Source: Undibacterium pigrum (lineage in GTDB: Bacteria; Pseudomonadota; Gammaproteobacteria; Burkholderiales; Burkholderiaceae_D). From it: a stretch of DNA of 64,000 nt. The notes under the pieces were generated by a model. That model saw only the letters and a list, made by a program, of their open reading frames with translations, had not been told where the DNA came from and made no database searches. This document shows positions 43,936 through 52,642 of the stretch, one piece after another (position 1 is the first letter of the stretch; the number at the start of each line of letters is the position of its first letter). The stretch covers positions 372,001-436,000 of the forward strand of contig NZ_QJKB01000003.1 in NCBI RefSeq assembly GCF_003201815.1, read 5' to 3'. A program made the translations under genes and the position numbers.

Positions 43936-46323
43936 TTAGTTACGGACTGGCTTGCCAGTTTGCATCATGCCCATAATGCGCTCTTGTGTTTTTGGATGAT
44001 TCAGCAATTCCATAAACGCCTTGCGCTCCATGTCCAGCAGCCATTGCTCGCTGACCAGGCTGCCATTATCGATGTCACCACCGCAAACCACTTCAGCAAT
44101 CATTTTGCCCAGTTTGAAGTCATGTGCAGAGATGAAGCCACCATCACGCATATTGATCAGTTGTGCAGCGATCGTGGCGATGCCATGACGGCCAGTAACT
44201 GGTACCAGTTTGCGCATAGGGGCGCGATAACCGGCATCAAACATGGCGCGTGCTTCTACCTTGGCAACGTGCAGCAATTCGTAAGGATTGAAGACGATGA
44301 CGTCATCTGTAGACAAATAGCCCATCTTCTGTGCTTCCAGCGCAGATTTGGAAACGGCGGCTGTCGCTGCATTGGTGAAGTAGTTTTTCAGGAATTGCAG
44401 CAAATCTGTGCCTTTGGCATCTGCCGCTGCACGTACTGCTGCTTCTTTCAAACCACCACCGCCAGGAACCAGGCCTACGCCCACTTCTACCAGACCAATG
44501 TAAGACTCGATGGATGCCACGCGTTTTGCTGCGTGCATCATCAATTCGCAACCACCACCCAGTGCCAGGCCAGATACGGCAGCAACTACAGGAATGTTCG
44601 CGTATTTCAAAGCCTGATGTGCATCTTGCAGGCGGGAGATTGCTGGCTCGATTGCTTTCACGCCACCGGACATGAACAAAGGCAGCATGGCTTGCAAGTC
44701 AGCACCGGCAGAGAAGGCACCGCCATCAGCCGCATCTGCACTCCAGATGACCAGACCCTTGAAGTTTTTCTCGGCTTCAGCGATGGCTTTTTCCATACCT
44801 TCGATGACGCCTGGGCCTATCACATGCATCTTGGTTTTCAGTGACAGGACCAGTACGTCGTCATTCTGATGCCAGATACGGACGGAATCATCTTCAAAGA
44901 AAGTCGTGCCAGCGTTTGCGCCGGTTGCCACGCCTGTACCCAGTACCGGCGCACGGAAAGCTTGACGATCGTACACAGCCAGATTGGAGCGTGGCACATA
45001 AGTGCTGCTCGCTGGCGACCATGAGCCTTCAGCAGTATGCACGCCTGTGCGGCCATCCAGTACCCAGGCTGGCAGCGGTGCATTGCACAGTGCCTTGCCT
45101 GCGTCGATATCTTCCTTGACCCAGCCAGCCACTTCTTGCCAGCCAGATGCTTGCCATGTTTCGAACGGGCCTACATTCCAGCCAAAGCCCCAGCGCATCG
45201 CAAAGTCTATGTCGCGTGCATTGTCGGCTATCGTTGCGCCATGCACGGCGATGTAATGGAAGGCATCACGGAAAATCGCCCACAGGAACTGTGCCTGTAC
45301 ATTGGTCGATTCACGCAGGGTCTTCATTTTCTTGACCGGGTCTTTTTCTTTCAGCATGCGGGCGACAACGTCGTCAGCCTTGGCGCCGCCAGTCACATAT
45401 TGTGCTGTCGCGAAGTCCAGACGCTGGATATCCTTGCCAACTTTTTTGTAGAAACCGGCACCGGATTTTTGACCGAGCGCACCTGCAGCGACCAGTTTGG
45501 CCAGCACTTCAGGTGTTTTGTAGACAGCAAAGAAAGGATCATCAGACAGATTGTCTTGCATGGTCTTGATGACATGGCCCATGGTATCGAGACCAACCAC
45601 GTCAGCAGTACGGAAAGTACCGGAAGAAGCACGGCCCAGTTTTTTGCCTGTCAGGTCATCGACAACATCGACAGTCAGACCAAATTTTTCTGCTTCATAA
45701 ATCGTTGCCAGCATGCCGAAAATACCGACGCGGTTGGCGATGAAATTAGGTGTGTCCTTGGCACGTACTACGCCTTTACCCAGGGACGTCGTCAGGAAGC
45801 CTTCGAGCTGGTCGATAATTTCTGGACGGGTAGCGACGGTAGGGATCAATTCCACCAGGTGCATATAGCGCGGTGGGTTGAAGAAATGCACACCGCAGAA
45901 ACGGGCTTTCAGTTCTGCATCAAAGCCGTCAGACAGGGCAGTGATGGACAGACCAGAAGTGTTGGATGCGAAAATCGCATTTGGTGCAATGTGCGGAGAC
46001 ACTTTTTTGTACAGATCATGTTTCCAGTCCATGCGTTCTGCAATGGCTTCAATGATCAGATCGCAACCGGCCAGCACGTCGAGATTGTCTTCGTAATTGG
46101 CGACTTCGATCAAAGCTGCGTCATCCTTGTTGCCCAGCGGCGCAGGATTCAACTTTTTCAGGTTTTCGATAGCGCGCAGGACGATGCCGTTTTTTGGGCC
46201 TTCCTTGGCTGGCAAATCAAACAGGACTACAGGTATCTTTGCATTGATACAGTGAGCAGCAATTTGCGCACCCATCACGCCAGCGCCCAGAACGGCGACT
46301 TTTTTAACGATGAAATTGGTCAT
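43936..46323 (-). CDS. 3-hydroxyacyl-CoA dehydrogenase / enoyl-CoA hydratase (FadN type)
   Basis: 795 residues from ATG at 46323 (TGAGG upstream). The N-terminal NAD-binding motif is VAVLGAGVMGAQIAAHC, followed by the dehydrogenase domain with FCGVHFFNPPRYMHLVELIP. A C-terminal crotonase domain has AVSGLALGGGCELMMHAAKR and EVGVGLVPGGGG. This dehydrogenase-first order is that of FadN (Bacillus), the reverse of E. coli FadB. It converts 2-enoyl-CoA to 3-ketoacyl-CoA in two steps. Upstream lies the acyl-CoA dehydrogenase, downstream the thiolase, completing the cycle. Confidence 0.94.
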   Translation of the reverse strand: MTNFIVKKVAVLGAGVMGAQIAAHCINAKIPVVLFDLPAKEGPKNGIVLRAIENLKKLNPAPLGNKDDAALIEVANYEDNLDVLAGCDLIIEAIAERMDWKHDLYKKVSPHIAPNAIFASNTSGLSITALSDGFDAELKARFCGVHFFNPPRYMHLVELIPTVATRPEIIDQLEGFLTTSLGKGVVRAKDTPNFIANRVGIFGMLATIYEAEKFGLTVDVVDDLTGKKLGRASSGTFRTADVVGLDTMGHVIKTMQDNLSDDPFFAVYKTPEVLAKLVAAGALGQKSGAGFYKKVGKDIQRLDFATAQYVTGGAKADDVVARMLKEKDPVKKMKTLRESTNVQAQFLWAIFRDAFHYIAVHGATIADNARDIDFAMRWGFGWNVGPFETWQASGWQEVAGWVKEDIDAGKALCNAPLPAWVLDGRTGVHTAEGSWSPASSTYVPRSNLAVYDRQAFRAPVLGTGVATGANAGTTFFEDDSVRIWHQNDDVLVLSLKTKMHVIGPGVIEGMEKAIAEAEKNFKGLVIWSADAADGGAFSAGADLQAMLPLFMSGGVKAIEPAISRLQDAHQALKYANIPVVAAVSGLALGGGCELMMHAAKRVASIESYIGLVEVGVGLVPGGGGLKEAAVRAAADAKGTDLLQFLKNYFTNAATAAVSKSALEAQKMGYLSTDDVIVFNPYELLHVAKVEARAMFDAGYRAPMRKLVPVTGRHGIATIAAQLINMRDGGFISAHDFKLGKMIAEVVCGGDIDNGSLVSEQWLLDMERKAFMELLNHPKTQERIMGMMQTGKPVRN

Positions 46324-46380
46324 TTTTAACCTCAGGTAGGACGCCCCAGCCCATTTACATGGGAAGGGGCGCATGTTTGA

Positions 46381-48171
46381 TTAGAACAAATCAGCTTCGA
46401 GTGCCAGCAAATTGGCAGAACCAGAACGTGCCTGGCGGATCAGCATCGCTGTTTCCGGATACAGGCGGGCAAAGTAGAAACGCACTGTTGCCAGTTTGGA
46501 GACATAGAACTTGTCGCCAGAATCTTGTTTTTCAAGAGCGATTTTTGCCATTTGTGCAAAGAAATAACTGTAGACCAGATGACCGACTACGCGCAGGTAA
46601 GGCACAGCAGCAGCGCCGACTTCATCCGGATTCTGGAAGGCTTTCATGCCGATTTCCATAGTCAGCTTGGTGACTTTGTCGCCCAGCTCAGCCAGTGGAG
46701 TAACAAATTCTGCCAATGCTTCGTTAGTGCCATTGGCTTCAACGAAAGCTTGTACCTTGGCACCGAATTTGCGCAGTTTTGCACCATTGTCCATCAGGAT
46801 TTTACGGCCCAGCAAGTCCAGGGACTGTACTGTATTTGTGCCTTCATAAATCATGTTGATGCGGGCATCGCGTACATATTGCTCCATACCCCATTCAGCG
46901 ATGAAACCGTGGCCACCGTAGACTTGCAGACATTCAGAAGTCGCAGTCCATGCATTGTCAGTGATGAAGGCTTTGATGACTGGTGTCAGCAGAGCGACTT
47001 CGTCAGCGCAATCTTTACGGACTTGTTCGTCAGGGTGGTTCAGTTCTTTATCCAGTTGCAGAGCAACGTAGGAACAGAATGCGCGTGCGCCTTCTGCATA
47101 GGCTTTTGCTGTGAACAGCATGCGGCGTACGTCAGCGTGGACGATGATAGGGTCAGCTGGTTTGTCCGGTGCTTTAGGGCCAGAGAGGCTGCGCATCTGG
47201 ATACGGTCTTTTGCATAGACCAGGGCATTCTGGTAAGCCACTTCTGTCAGACCCAGGCCTTGCATACCGACGCCCAGGCGTGCGGCATTCATGAACACGA
47301 ACATCGCATTCAAACCCTTGTTAGGGCCACCGATGAGCCAGCCAGTTGCGCCGTCCAGGTTCATCTGGCAAGTGGAATTGCCGTGGATACCCATTTTTTC
47401 TTCGATCGCGCCACAGAAAATAGGATTGCGTTCGCCATTGCTGCCATCTGCATTTGGCAGATATTTAGGAACGATGAACAGGGAAATACCTTTCGAACCT
47501 TCTGGTGCACCTGGCAGACGTGCCAGTACCAGATGGACGATGTTTTCTGACATGTCGTGTTCACCGGCAGAGATGAAAATCTTTGCGCCTGTGATTTTGT
47601 AGCTGCCGTCAGCCTGTGGTTCTGCTTTGGAACGCAGCATGCCGAGATCAGTACCGCAATGTGGCTCGGTCAGGCACATGGTGCCAGTCCAGTCGCCAGA
47701 GATCAGTTTAGGCAGGTACAGGGATTTTTGTTCTGGTGTGCCATGCTCATGGATACATTCATAGGCACCATGGGACAAGCCTGGGTACATGGACCAGGCC
47801 TGGTTCGATGAGTTCAACATTTCATAGAAAGAATTGTTGACTACCAGTGGCAAGCCCTGGCCGCCGAATTCCGGGTCGCAAGACAATGCAGGCCAGCCAG
47901 CTTCCACATATTGTTTGTAAGCTTCTTTAAAGCCTTTTGGTGTGGTAACAGTGTGATTGGTCTTGTCGTGGTGGCAGCCTTCGCGGTCGCCGGAGTGGTT
48001 CAACGGGAACAATACATTGGCAGTAAATTTGCCGCCTTCTTCCAAAATCTGGTTGATGATGTCGCCATCAACATCAGCGTGCTTGGGCAGCTGTTTCAAT
48101 TCTTCTTCTACATTCAACAGCTCATGCAACACGAACTGCATATCACGCAATGGAGCGATATATTGACCCAT
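46381..48171 (-). CDS. Acyl-CoA dehydrogenase (about 600-residue type)
   Basis: 596 residues. Motifs: MCLTEPHCGTDLGMLRSKAE with SYKITGAKIFISAGEHDMSE (FAD/acyl binding), AARLGVGMQGLGLTEVAYQN, and the C-terminal QVYGGHGFIAEWGMEQYVRD and RINMIYEGTNTVQSLDLLGR with the catalytic-type glutamate. The extra N-terminal and C-terminal segments are those of the DmdC/AcdH-like long class. It performs the first FAD-dependent step of beta-oxidation. It is the first enzyme gene after the TetR regulator. Confidence 0.94.
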   Translation of the reverse strand: MGQYIAPLRDMQFVLHELLNVEEELKQLPKHADVDGDIINQILEEGGKFTANVLFPLNHSGDREGCHHDKTNHTVTTPKGFKEAYKQYVEAGWPALSCDPEFGGQGLPLVVNNSFYEMLNSSNQAWSMYPGLSHGAYECIHEHGTPEQKSLYLPKLISGDWTGTMCLTEPHCGTDLGMLRSKAEPQADGSYKITGAKIFISAGEHDMSENIVHLVLARLPGAPEGSKGISLFIVPKYLPNADGSNGERNPIFCGAIEEKMGIHGNSTCQMNLDGATGWLIGGPNKGLNAMFVFMNAARLGVGMQGLGLTEVAYQNALVYAKDRIQMRSLSGPKAPDKPADPIIVHADVRRMLFTAKAYAEGARAFCSYVALQLDKELNHPDEQVRKDCADEVALLTPVIKAFITDNAWTATSECLQVYGGHGFIAEWGMEQYVRDARINMIYEGTNTVQSLDLLGRKILMDNGAKLRKFGAKVQAFVEANGTNEALAEFVTPLAELGDKVTKLTMEIGMKAFQNPDEVGAAAVPYLRVVGHLVYSYFFAQMAKIALEKQDSGDKFYVSKLATVRFYFARLYPETAMLIRQARSGSANLLALEADLF

Positions 48172-48237
48172 GATTTTCTCCTGACGGCAAAGTTAAAACG
48201 GTAAATGTGGATACTAAATTTTTGCGGCGGTAACTGA

Positions 48238-48861
48238 TCAGGCTGTGACCTGCACCGGCGCGTAATACTCGATCATTCGTTCAAATCCTATCTCGGCACG
48301 GCCTACGCTGCCCGGCTTGCGCAAGAAACGCGCATCATGGTGCAGGGCTAATATCAGGCCATACATTTCATACACAATCTGTTCAGGTTCGACATCATCA
48401 CGCAAATGGCCCAGTTGTATCGCCTGTGCTGCGGCGCGGTGCAAGGCACCCTGCCACGCGTGGACCATACCAACCAGTTCATCCCTGATAGGCCCTGCCC
48501 TGTCATCGTATTCAGCCGCACCGCTGATATAGATACAGCCAGATGCAATCTCTACCGTGACGCGCTTGACCCATAAGGCAAACATGGACTGCAAACGCGG
48601 CAAGCCACGTTCTTCTTTCATGCTTGGATAAAACACCTCTTGCTCGAAATGATGGTGGTACAGCTTCAGCACTTCGATCTGTAAATCTTCACGCGAACCG
48701 AAATGGGCAAACACGCCAGACTTGCTCATGTTCATCTTATCGGCCAGCAAACCTATGGTCAGCCCCTCGATGCCATCACGGCTGGCAGCGTCCAGAGCTA
48801 CATCCAGAATGGCGGCGCGGGTCAGTTCCCCCTTGCGCATGAATTTTGATGTCATATTCAT
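48238..48861 (-). CDS. TetR-family regulator of the beta-oxidation operon
   Basis: 207 residues from ATG 48861 (or 48855). The helix-turn-helix is LADKMNMSKSGVFAHFGSRE. The C-terminal domain (ALWVKRVTVEIASGCIYISG, HHDARFLRK) belongs to a TetR group often next to fad genes. It likely senses acyl-CoA and represses this operon. It ends 66 nt before the acyl-CoA dehydrogenase start on the same strand. No obvious operator was identified in the short upstream region. Confidence 0.88.
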   Translation of the reverse strand: MNMTSKFMRKGELTRAAILDVALDAASRDGIEGLTIGLLADKMNMSKSGVFAHFGSREDLQIEVLKLYHHHFEQEVFYPSMKEERGLPRLQSMFALWVKRVTVEIASGCIYISGAAEYDDRAGPIRDELVGMVHAWQGALHRAAAQAIQLGHLRDDVEPEQIVYEMYGLILALHHDARFLRKPGSVGRAEIGFERMIEYYAPVQVTA

Positions 48862-49023
48862 ATTACATTGATTGTGTTGAAAAGATTCATGTCTGCCCGT
48901 TGTGACCATTAAGTGAAGCAAAAAGTGATGCAAACAAATGAATTTATCGAACGCTCGTACTATTATGCACAGCGCATGAAAAGTCAAACCAGATTCTGTC
49001 TTTAGAGGAGAGTATCTATTATA

Positions 49024-49136
49024 AGGACCTACGCAAAACTGCCCCTGCTGCGTTGCAGTGCCAGCATTTAGTAAATTCGGTACTAAAGTACTGTCTTCGT
49101 TACTGCTCCTTGCTGGGACAATTTTGCGTAAGTCCT
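49024..49136. repeat. 113-bp palindromic repeat element
   Basis: The left end AGGACCTACGCAAAACTGCC and the right end (reverse complement AGGACTTACGCAAAATTGTC) form 22-bp terminal inverted repeats with four mismatches. The inside contains the smaller palindrome GTACTAAAGTAC and no coding frame. It lies between the TetR gene start and the hslR stop. Structure resembles a MITE or REP-like element; the rest of this window has no second copy that I saw. Confidence 0.75.
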
Positions 49137-49176
49137 AATTGTTTTGCCTCCTGCCATCTCGTTTTTTGTTTTCTGC

Positions 49177-49560
49177 TTAGTCCTGACTATGCGTCTGGTC
49201 CAGCTGTCGCCTGTCGCGCTTGGTGGGTCTGCCTGTCATGGTGGCAGTCGGTTCCCGGAAATACTTTCTGTCTTCTGCTGCCTTGGCGCGTTTTGCTGCG
49301 CTCTCTGCGGTTTCTTCATACATGGTCTGGGCGATGGTGGCCGAGCCCCGGGTTTCCAGTATGCGCAAGACCCTGACCTGCCACACCTGCTCAGCCTGCT
49401 GTACCTCGATCAGGTCACCGACTTTGACATTATGCGCAGGCTTGACGCGCTGCTCGTTTTGCAGAGCGCGGCCCAGCTCTATGGCATTGGTGGCCAGGCT
49501 GCGAGTTTTAAAGAATCTGGCTGCCCATAGCCATTTATCGATACGGGTGGTTTCACTCAT
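49177..49560 (-). CDS. hslR: Heat shock protein 15, S4 RNA-binding protein
   Basis: 127 residues. The S4 domain occupies the first 65 residues: RIDKWLWAARFFKTRSLATN, the AIELGRALQNEQRVKPAHNV segment and KVGDLIEVQQAEQ. The basic C-terminal tail (KRAKAAEDRK, TGRPTKRDRRQLDQ) is typical of Hsp15. It binds stalled 50S subunits carrying a nascent chain and helps free them. It is transcribed alone and is divergent from a TetR gene. Confidence 0.93.
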   Translation of the reverse strand: MSETTRIDKWLWAARFFKTRSLATNAIELGRALQNEQRVKPAHNVKVGDLIEVQQAEQVWQVRVLRILETRGSATIAQTMYEETAESAAKRAKAAEDRKYFREPTATMTGRPTKRDRRQLDQTHSQD

Positions 49561-49820
49561 GAAGTTTGTCGCTTTTTATTCAGGATAAACAAGCTTTATA
49601 AAGCAAGTATGACGTTAAAAAATACGTCCATACTATTTTGATGCAATTTATGGCAGCTGTCAGTCAAATCCTGGGCATTTTCGCCCAATGTTTGTGCATA
49701 CAACAAAGCAACACCCTGAGTGACGCTATGTTGCAGTGCGCATAGACAATAAACTGAACGACCGTACAATTTGGCAAAGTTTGTATTTTTGCATACTTGC
49801 CAATTTGGTCGGATCAGCTC

Positions 49821-50459
49821 ATGAGCTCTGTTGAAGAACTAAGTGGAAAAAAACGCGCCATTCTCATTGCCGCAGAGAAATGCTTTGCAGCGCAAAGTTA
49901 TGAAGGCGTGTCGATACGCGACATTGCCCACGAGGCTGGTGTACCCATCGCCCTGATAGGCTATTACTTTGGCGCAAAGAATGAGTTGTATCACGCCATC
50001 TATGAACATCACAGCGGTTATATCGCTGAACGCCTGAACGGCTTGCGCCATGCACGCACACATAGCGCGCCTGGCACGACCCTGGAAGCCATCATCGCTG
50101 CCTTTGTACTGCCAGTATTAAAACTCAATGAAAAAGCCGAGGGCGCAAACTTTTCCCGCATGGTCATGCGCGGTGTCATTGACCAGCACGAAGCCAGCGA
50201 ACGCATCACCCGCGAATTCTACGACCCCATGGCACGCGAATTCATCGCCGCCCTGCACGATGCCCTGCCCCACGCCCCCGCTGATAGCGTCTACTGGAGC
50301 TATCAGTTCGCCCTTGGTGCCCTGCTGCATCATGTCGTTGATACCCGCATAGAACGCCTGTCTGATGGTTTGTGCCCGGCCCGCCAGGCTGACCTGGCGG
50401 CACCTTATCTGCTGCGCTTTATCACTGACGGCATCAAGGCAGCCACGCGGGTGGGCTGA
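49821..50459 (+). CDS. TetR-family transcriptional regulator
   Basis: 212 residues from ATG at 49821; a TTG at 49797 is possible but unneeded. Helix-turn-helix: FAAQSYEGVSIRDIAHEAGV followed by IGYYFGAKNELYHAIYEHH. The C-terminal domain has a DUF1956/CecR-like look (FSRMVMRGVIDQHEASERIT, WSYQFALGALLHHV). No efflux or enzyme partner is adjacent; the next gene (kinase-like) starts 50 nt downstream and may be co-transcribed. Target unknown. Confidence 0.87.
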   Translation: MSSVEELSGKKRAILIAAEKCFAAQSYEGVSIRDIAHEAGVPIALIGYYFGAKNELYHAIYEHHSGYIAERLNGLRHARTHSAPGTTLEAIIAAFVLPVLKLNEKAEGANFSRMVMRGVIDQHEASERITREFYDPMAREFIAALHDALPHAPADSVYWSYQFALGALLHHVVDTRIERLSDGLCPARQADLAAPYLLRFITDGIKAATRVG

Positions 50460-50509
50460 GGCGCTGGCCTGTGTCACAATGCAGGCCAAACAGACTCGCA
50501 TGCACACAA

Positions 50510-50950
50510 ATGGAAGCCATCATCTTCATAGGACTACAGGCCAGCGGTAAATCTTCTTTTTACAAAGAACACTTTTTCAATAGCCATCTGCGTATCAGTA
50601 ATGATTTGCTGAAAACCAAAAACCGCCAGGAACGCCTGCTGGATTTCTGCTTCGACACCAGCATGCCCTTTGTCATTGACAACACGAATCCAACAAAAGA
50701 AATCCGGGCAAACTATCTGAAACAGATCAAGGCCAGGCAATGGCTGGTGACTGCGTATTACTTCAAGACTGATCTGGAAAGAGCGCTGGCATGGAATAGC
50801 CAGCGGCAAGGCAAGGACCTGGTGCCCAAGGTTGGCATACTTGATACGCACAGAAGATTGGAAGTCCCCGATTATGATGAGGGTTTTGATCGCTTGTATT
50901 ATGTCGATTTGATAGATGGCAAATTAACTGCCACTGATTGGAAAAAATGA
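50510..50950 (+). CDS. Polynucleotide-kinase-like P-loop ATPase
   Basis: 146 residues from ATG 50510. Walker A is G8-LQASGKS at residues 8-15. LRISNDLL places an aspartate (D32) where T4 Pnkp has its general base. VIDNTNPTKEIRANYLKQI matches the DNTN and Arg segment of polynucleotide kinases. LERALAWNSQR resembles the lid with its arginines. It is a stand-alone kinase domain without phosphatase. Its stop overlaps the start of a Thg1-like gene (ATGA), so the two products are made together. Likely it phosphorylates RNA or DNA 5'-OH ends; small-molecule kinases of the same fold remain possible. Confidence 0.78.
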   Translation: MEAIIFIGLQASGKSSFYKEHFFNSHLRISNDLLKTKNRQERLLDFCFDTSMPFVIDNTNPTKEIRANYLKQIKARQWLVTAYYFKTDLERALAWNSQRQGKDLVPKVGILDTHRRLEVPDYDEGFDRLYYVDLIDGKLTATDWKK

Positions 50951-51726
50951 AGTTTGATGAACTGGAAAAAGTCATGCGCGGCTATGAAACTGCGCACGAT
51001 GATTACGTCCCCGTCAGCAAGTATATGATTGCACGCATTGATGGCCGCGGCTTTACCCGTCTGACCAAAGAAACCTGTGCTTTTGAAGCGCCATTTGATA
51101 TCAGGTTTCGTGACCTGATGGTAGAAACTTGCAAGCATCTGATGAATTGCGGCTTCAAGGTCATCTATGCCTATAACCAGAGCGATGAGATTTCTTTATT
51201 GTTTGACCTGAATATCAATGCCTTTGGCCGCAAATTAAGAAAATACAATTCCTTGCTGGCAGGAGAAGCCTCGGCCAAATTCAGCCTCATGCTGGGTCAG
51301 GTAGCCGCATTTGATTGTCGCATCTGCCAGTTACCCACTCAGAACCTGGTCGTCGATTATTTTCGCTGGCGCAATGAAGATGCCAACAGGAATGCCCTGA
51401 ATGCGCATTGCTACTGGCAGCTCAGGAAAGAAGGAAAATCACAAAACGAAACCACCAGCTTCATAGAAGGCAAGTCACTGGCGGAGAAAGAAGCTTTGCT
51501 GCAAAGCAGGGATATCAATTTCAAGGCCCTGCCACTATGGCAAAAACGCGGTACCGGCCTGTACATGCTTGAAGAAGAGAAAATCGGCTTTAATCCAAAA
51601 GAAAACAGAGAAGTTGTCGGTACAAGAAAAGTCTTGAAGACTGACTATGAATTGCCGCAAGGAGACGCATATAGTGAATTCTTATGGCAATTATTAAAAA
51701 ACGATGCCGACACTCAAGGACAATAG
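50947..51726 (+). CDS. Thg1-like protein (3'-5' RNA polymerase / tRNA-His guanylyltransferase family)
   Basis: 259 residues from ATG 50947. The family signature IARIDGRGFTRLT holds D32 and YNQSDEISLLF holds D80-E81, corresponding to the metal-binding Asp and Asp-Glu of human THG1 (D29, D76, E77). RKYNSLLAGEASAKFSLML and FDCRICQLP follow as in the palm domain. A C-terminal YMLEEEKIGFNPKE region is less conserved. Bacterial Thg1-like proteins add nucleotides to RNA 5' ends in the 3'-5' direction to repair truncated tRNAs. It is translationally coupled to the upstream kinase and overlaps the downstream membrane protein gene by 23 nt. Confidence 0.9.
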   Translation: MKFDELEKVMRGYETAHDDYVPVSKYMIARIDGRGFTRLTKETCAFEAPFDIRFRDLMVETCKHLMNCGFKVIYAYNQSDEISLLFDLNINAFGRKLRKYNSLLAGEASAKFSLMLGQVAAFDCRICQLPTQNLVVDYFRWRNEDANRNALNAHCYWQLRKEGKSQNETTSFIEGKSLAEKEALLQSRDINFKALPLWQKRGTGLYMLEEEKIGFNPKENREVVGTRKVLKTDYELPQGDAYSEFLWQLLKNDADTQGQ

Positions 51727-52573
51727 CGCCTGCCAGCAAATTCCCTTTCAGGCTTATGTGCTGGCTCCAATGTTTGCACCGTTGACCTGGTTGCTTGCGG
51801 CTGTGGCGACAAATCTTTATGGGCGGGGTTTGAGCCTGGCTGCATTTGGCATGAAGTTTTCGTTCATGCTGCTATTGCTGCTGGGTTCTTATGTCTTGTC
51901 TATACCCTTGCTGCATATCTGGGCGGGCCTGGTAGGCAAGCCACAAAAAAGCAGCTACGCTGGATTTATATTTGCAGCAATCACTGCGCTGGCATTGGGT
52001 GTGATCTATGCGCAACCCGGGTTTCAGGATGCCCGCCATACAACGCAAAACCTGGTCTACCTGGCTTTCATGCTGCTGACCAGTCTTGGCATGTTCATGA
52101 GCCTGAAAAATCTGTTCGCGCCAGCAAATCACTACCCTTACGGTCTGGCATGGTTGAGCAGACAGACTACGGTCTGGAGCATATTTTCCCTCATCAAAGC
52201 TGTGCTGGCACTGATCATCATTTGCTCAGTCACTTATGTAAACTCCCTGCCTCGGGACTTTAACTTTGCACGTTTTTTTGCCAAGATGATTAAGCAGGGA
52301 GACTTTGTCGAAGAAGTATTTGCAGCTTCAATCTTTGACATTACCCCAGGGCATTTCATGGACTGGTGTTTGTACAGCGCTATCGTGCTGGCGTTAGCAG
52401 CCATGGCATCTGCACTACAGGCGAAAATCAGAGATGAAGATTCTTTGTACCGTGCAACAGGCTGTACCGTCGGCGCACTTGCCCTGGCGGTTTTTGATCC
52501 TAAACTGGCTGTCTATGCAGGCCTTGCTTATGGTCTTGCTTCGTATGCTTTGGAATTGAAAACCAAGAAGTAA
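51704..52573 (+). CDS. Multispanning membrane protein of unknown function in the Thg1 operon
   Basis: 289 residues from ATG 51704, inside the last 23 nt of the Thg1-like gene but in another frame; ATG 51770 is a later option. About seven membrane segments can be seen (roughly residues 18-38, 50-72, 84-103, 115-134, 157-178, 221-240 and 252-280). No catalytic motif or family was recognised. A short cytoplasmic or periplasmic loop (DARHTT, residues 109-114) separates helices 3 and 4. The overlap implies co-expression with the kinase-Thg1 pair, but a role in RNA repair is not shown by sequence. Confidence 0.8.
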   Translation: MPTLKDNSACQQIPFQAYVLAPMFAPLTWLLAAVATNLYGRGLSLAAFGMKFSFMLLLLLGSYVLSIPLLHIWAGLVGKPQKSSYAGFIFAAITALALGVIYAQPGFQDARHTTQNLVYLAFMLLTSLGMFMSLKNLFAPANHYPYGLAWLSRQTTVWSIFSLIKAVLALIIICSVTYVNSLPRDFNFARFFAKMIKQGDFVEEVFAASIFDITPGHFMDWCLYSAIVLALAAMASALQAKIRDEDSLYRATGCTVGALALAVFDPKLAVYAGLAYGLASYALELKTKK

Positions 52574-52642
52574 GGCCAACTAAAATAGCACCAGTTTTTA
52601 GTATTCTTTTTTACTGAGTAAATAAAATCGATATCAGGTAAA

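Noticed and set aside
45037..46329. 430-codon open frame on the plus strand
   Set aside because: It lies wholly antisense to the well-supported FadN-like gene, is Cys/His-rich in the way of reverse-strand shadows, and has no family similarity.
46525..47550. 341-codon plus-strand open frame
   Set aside because: Antisense to the acyl-CoA dehydrogenase, with shadow-type composition and no ribosome site.
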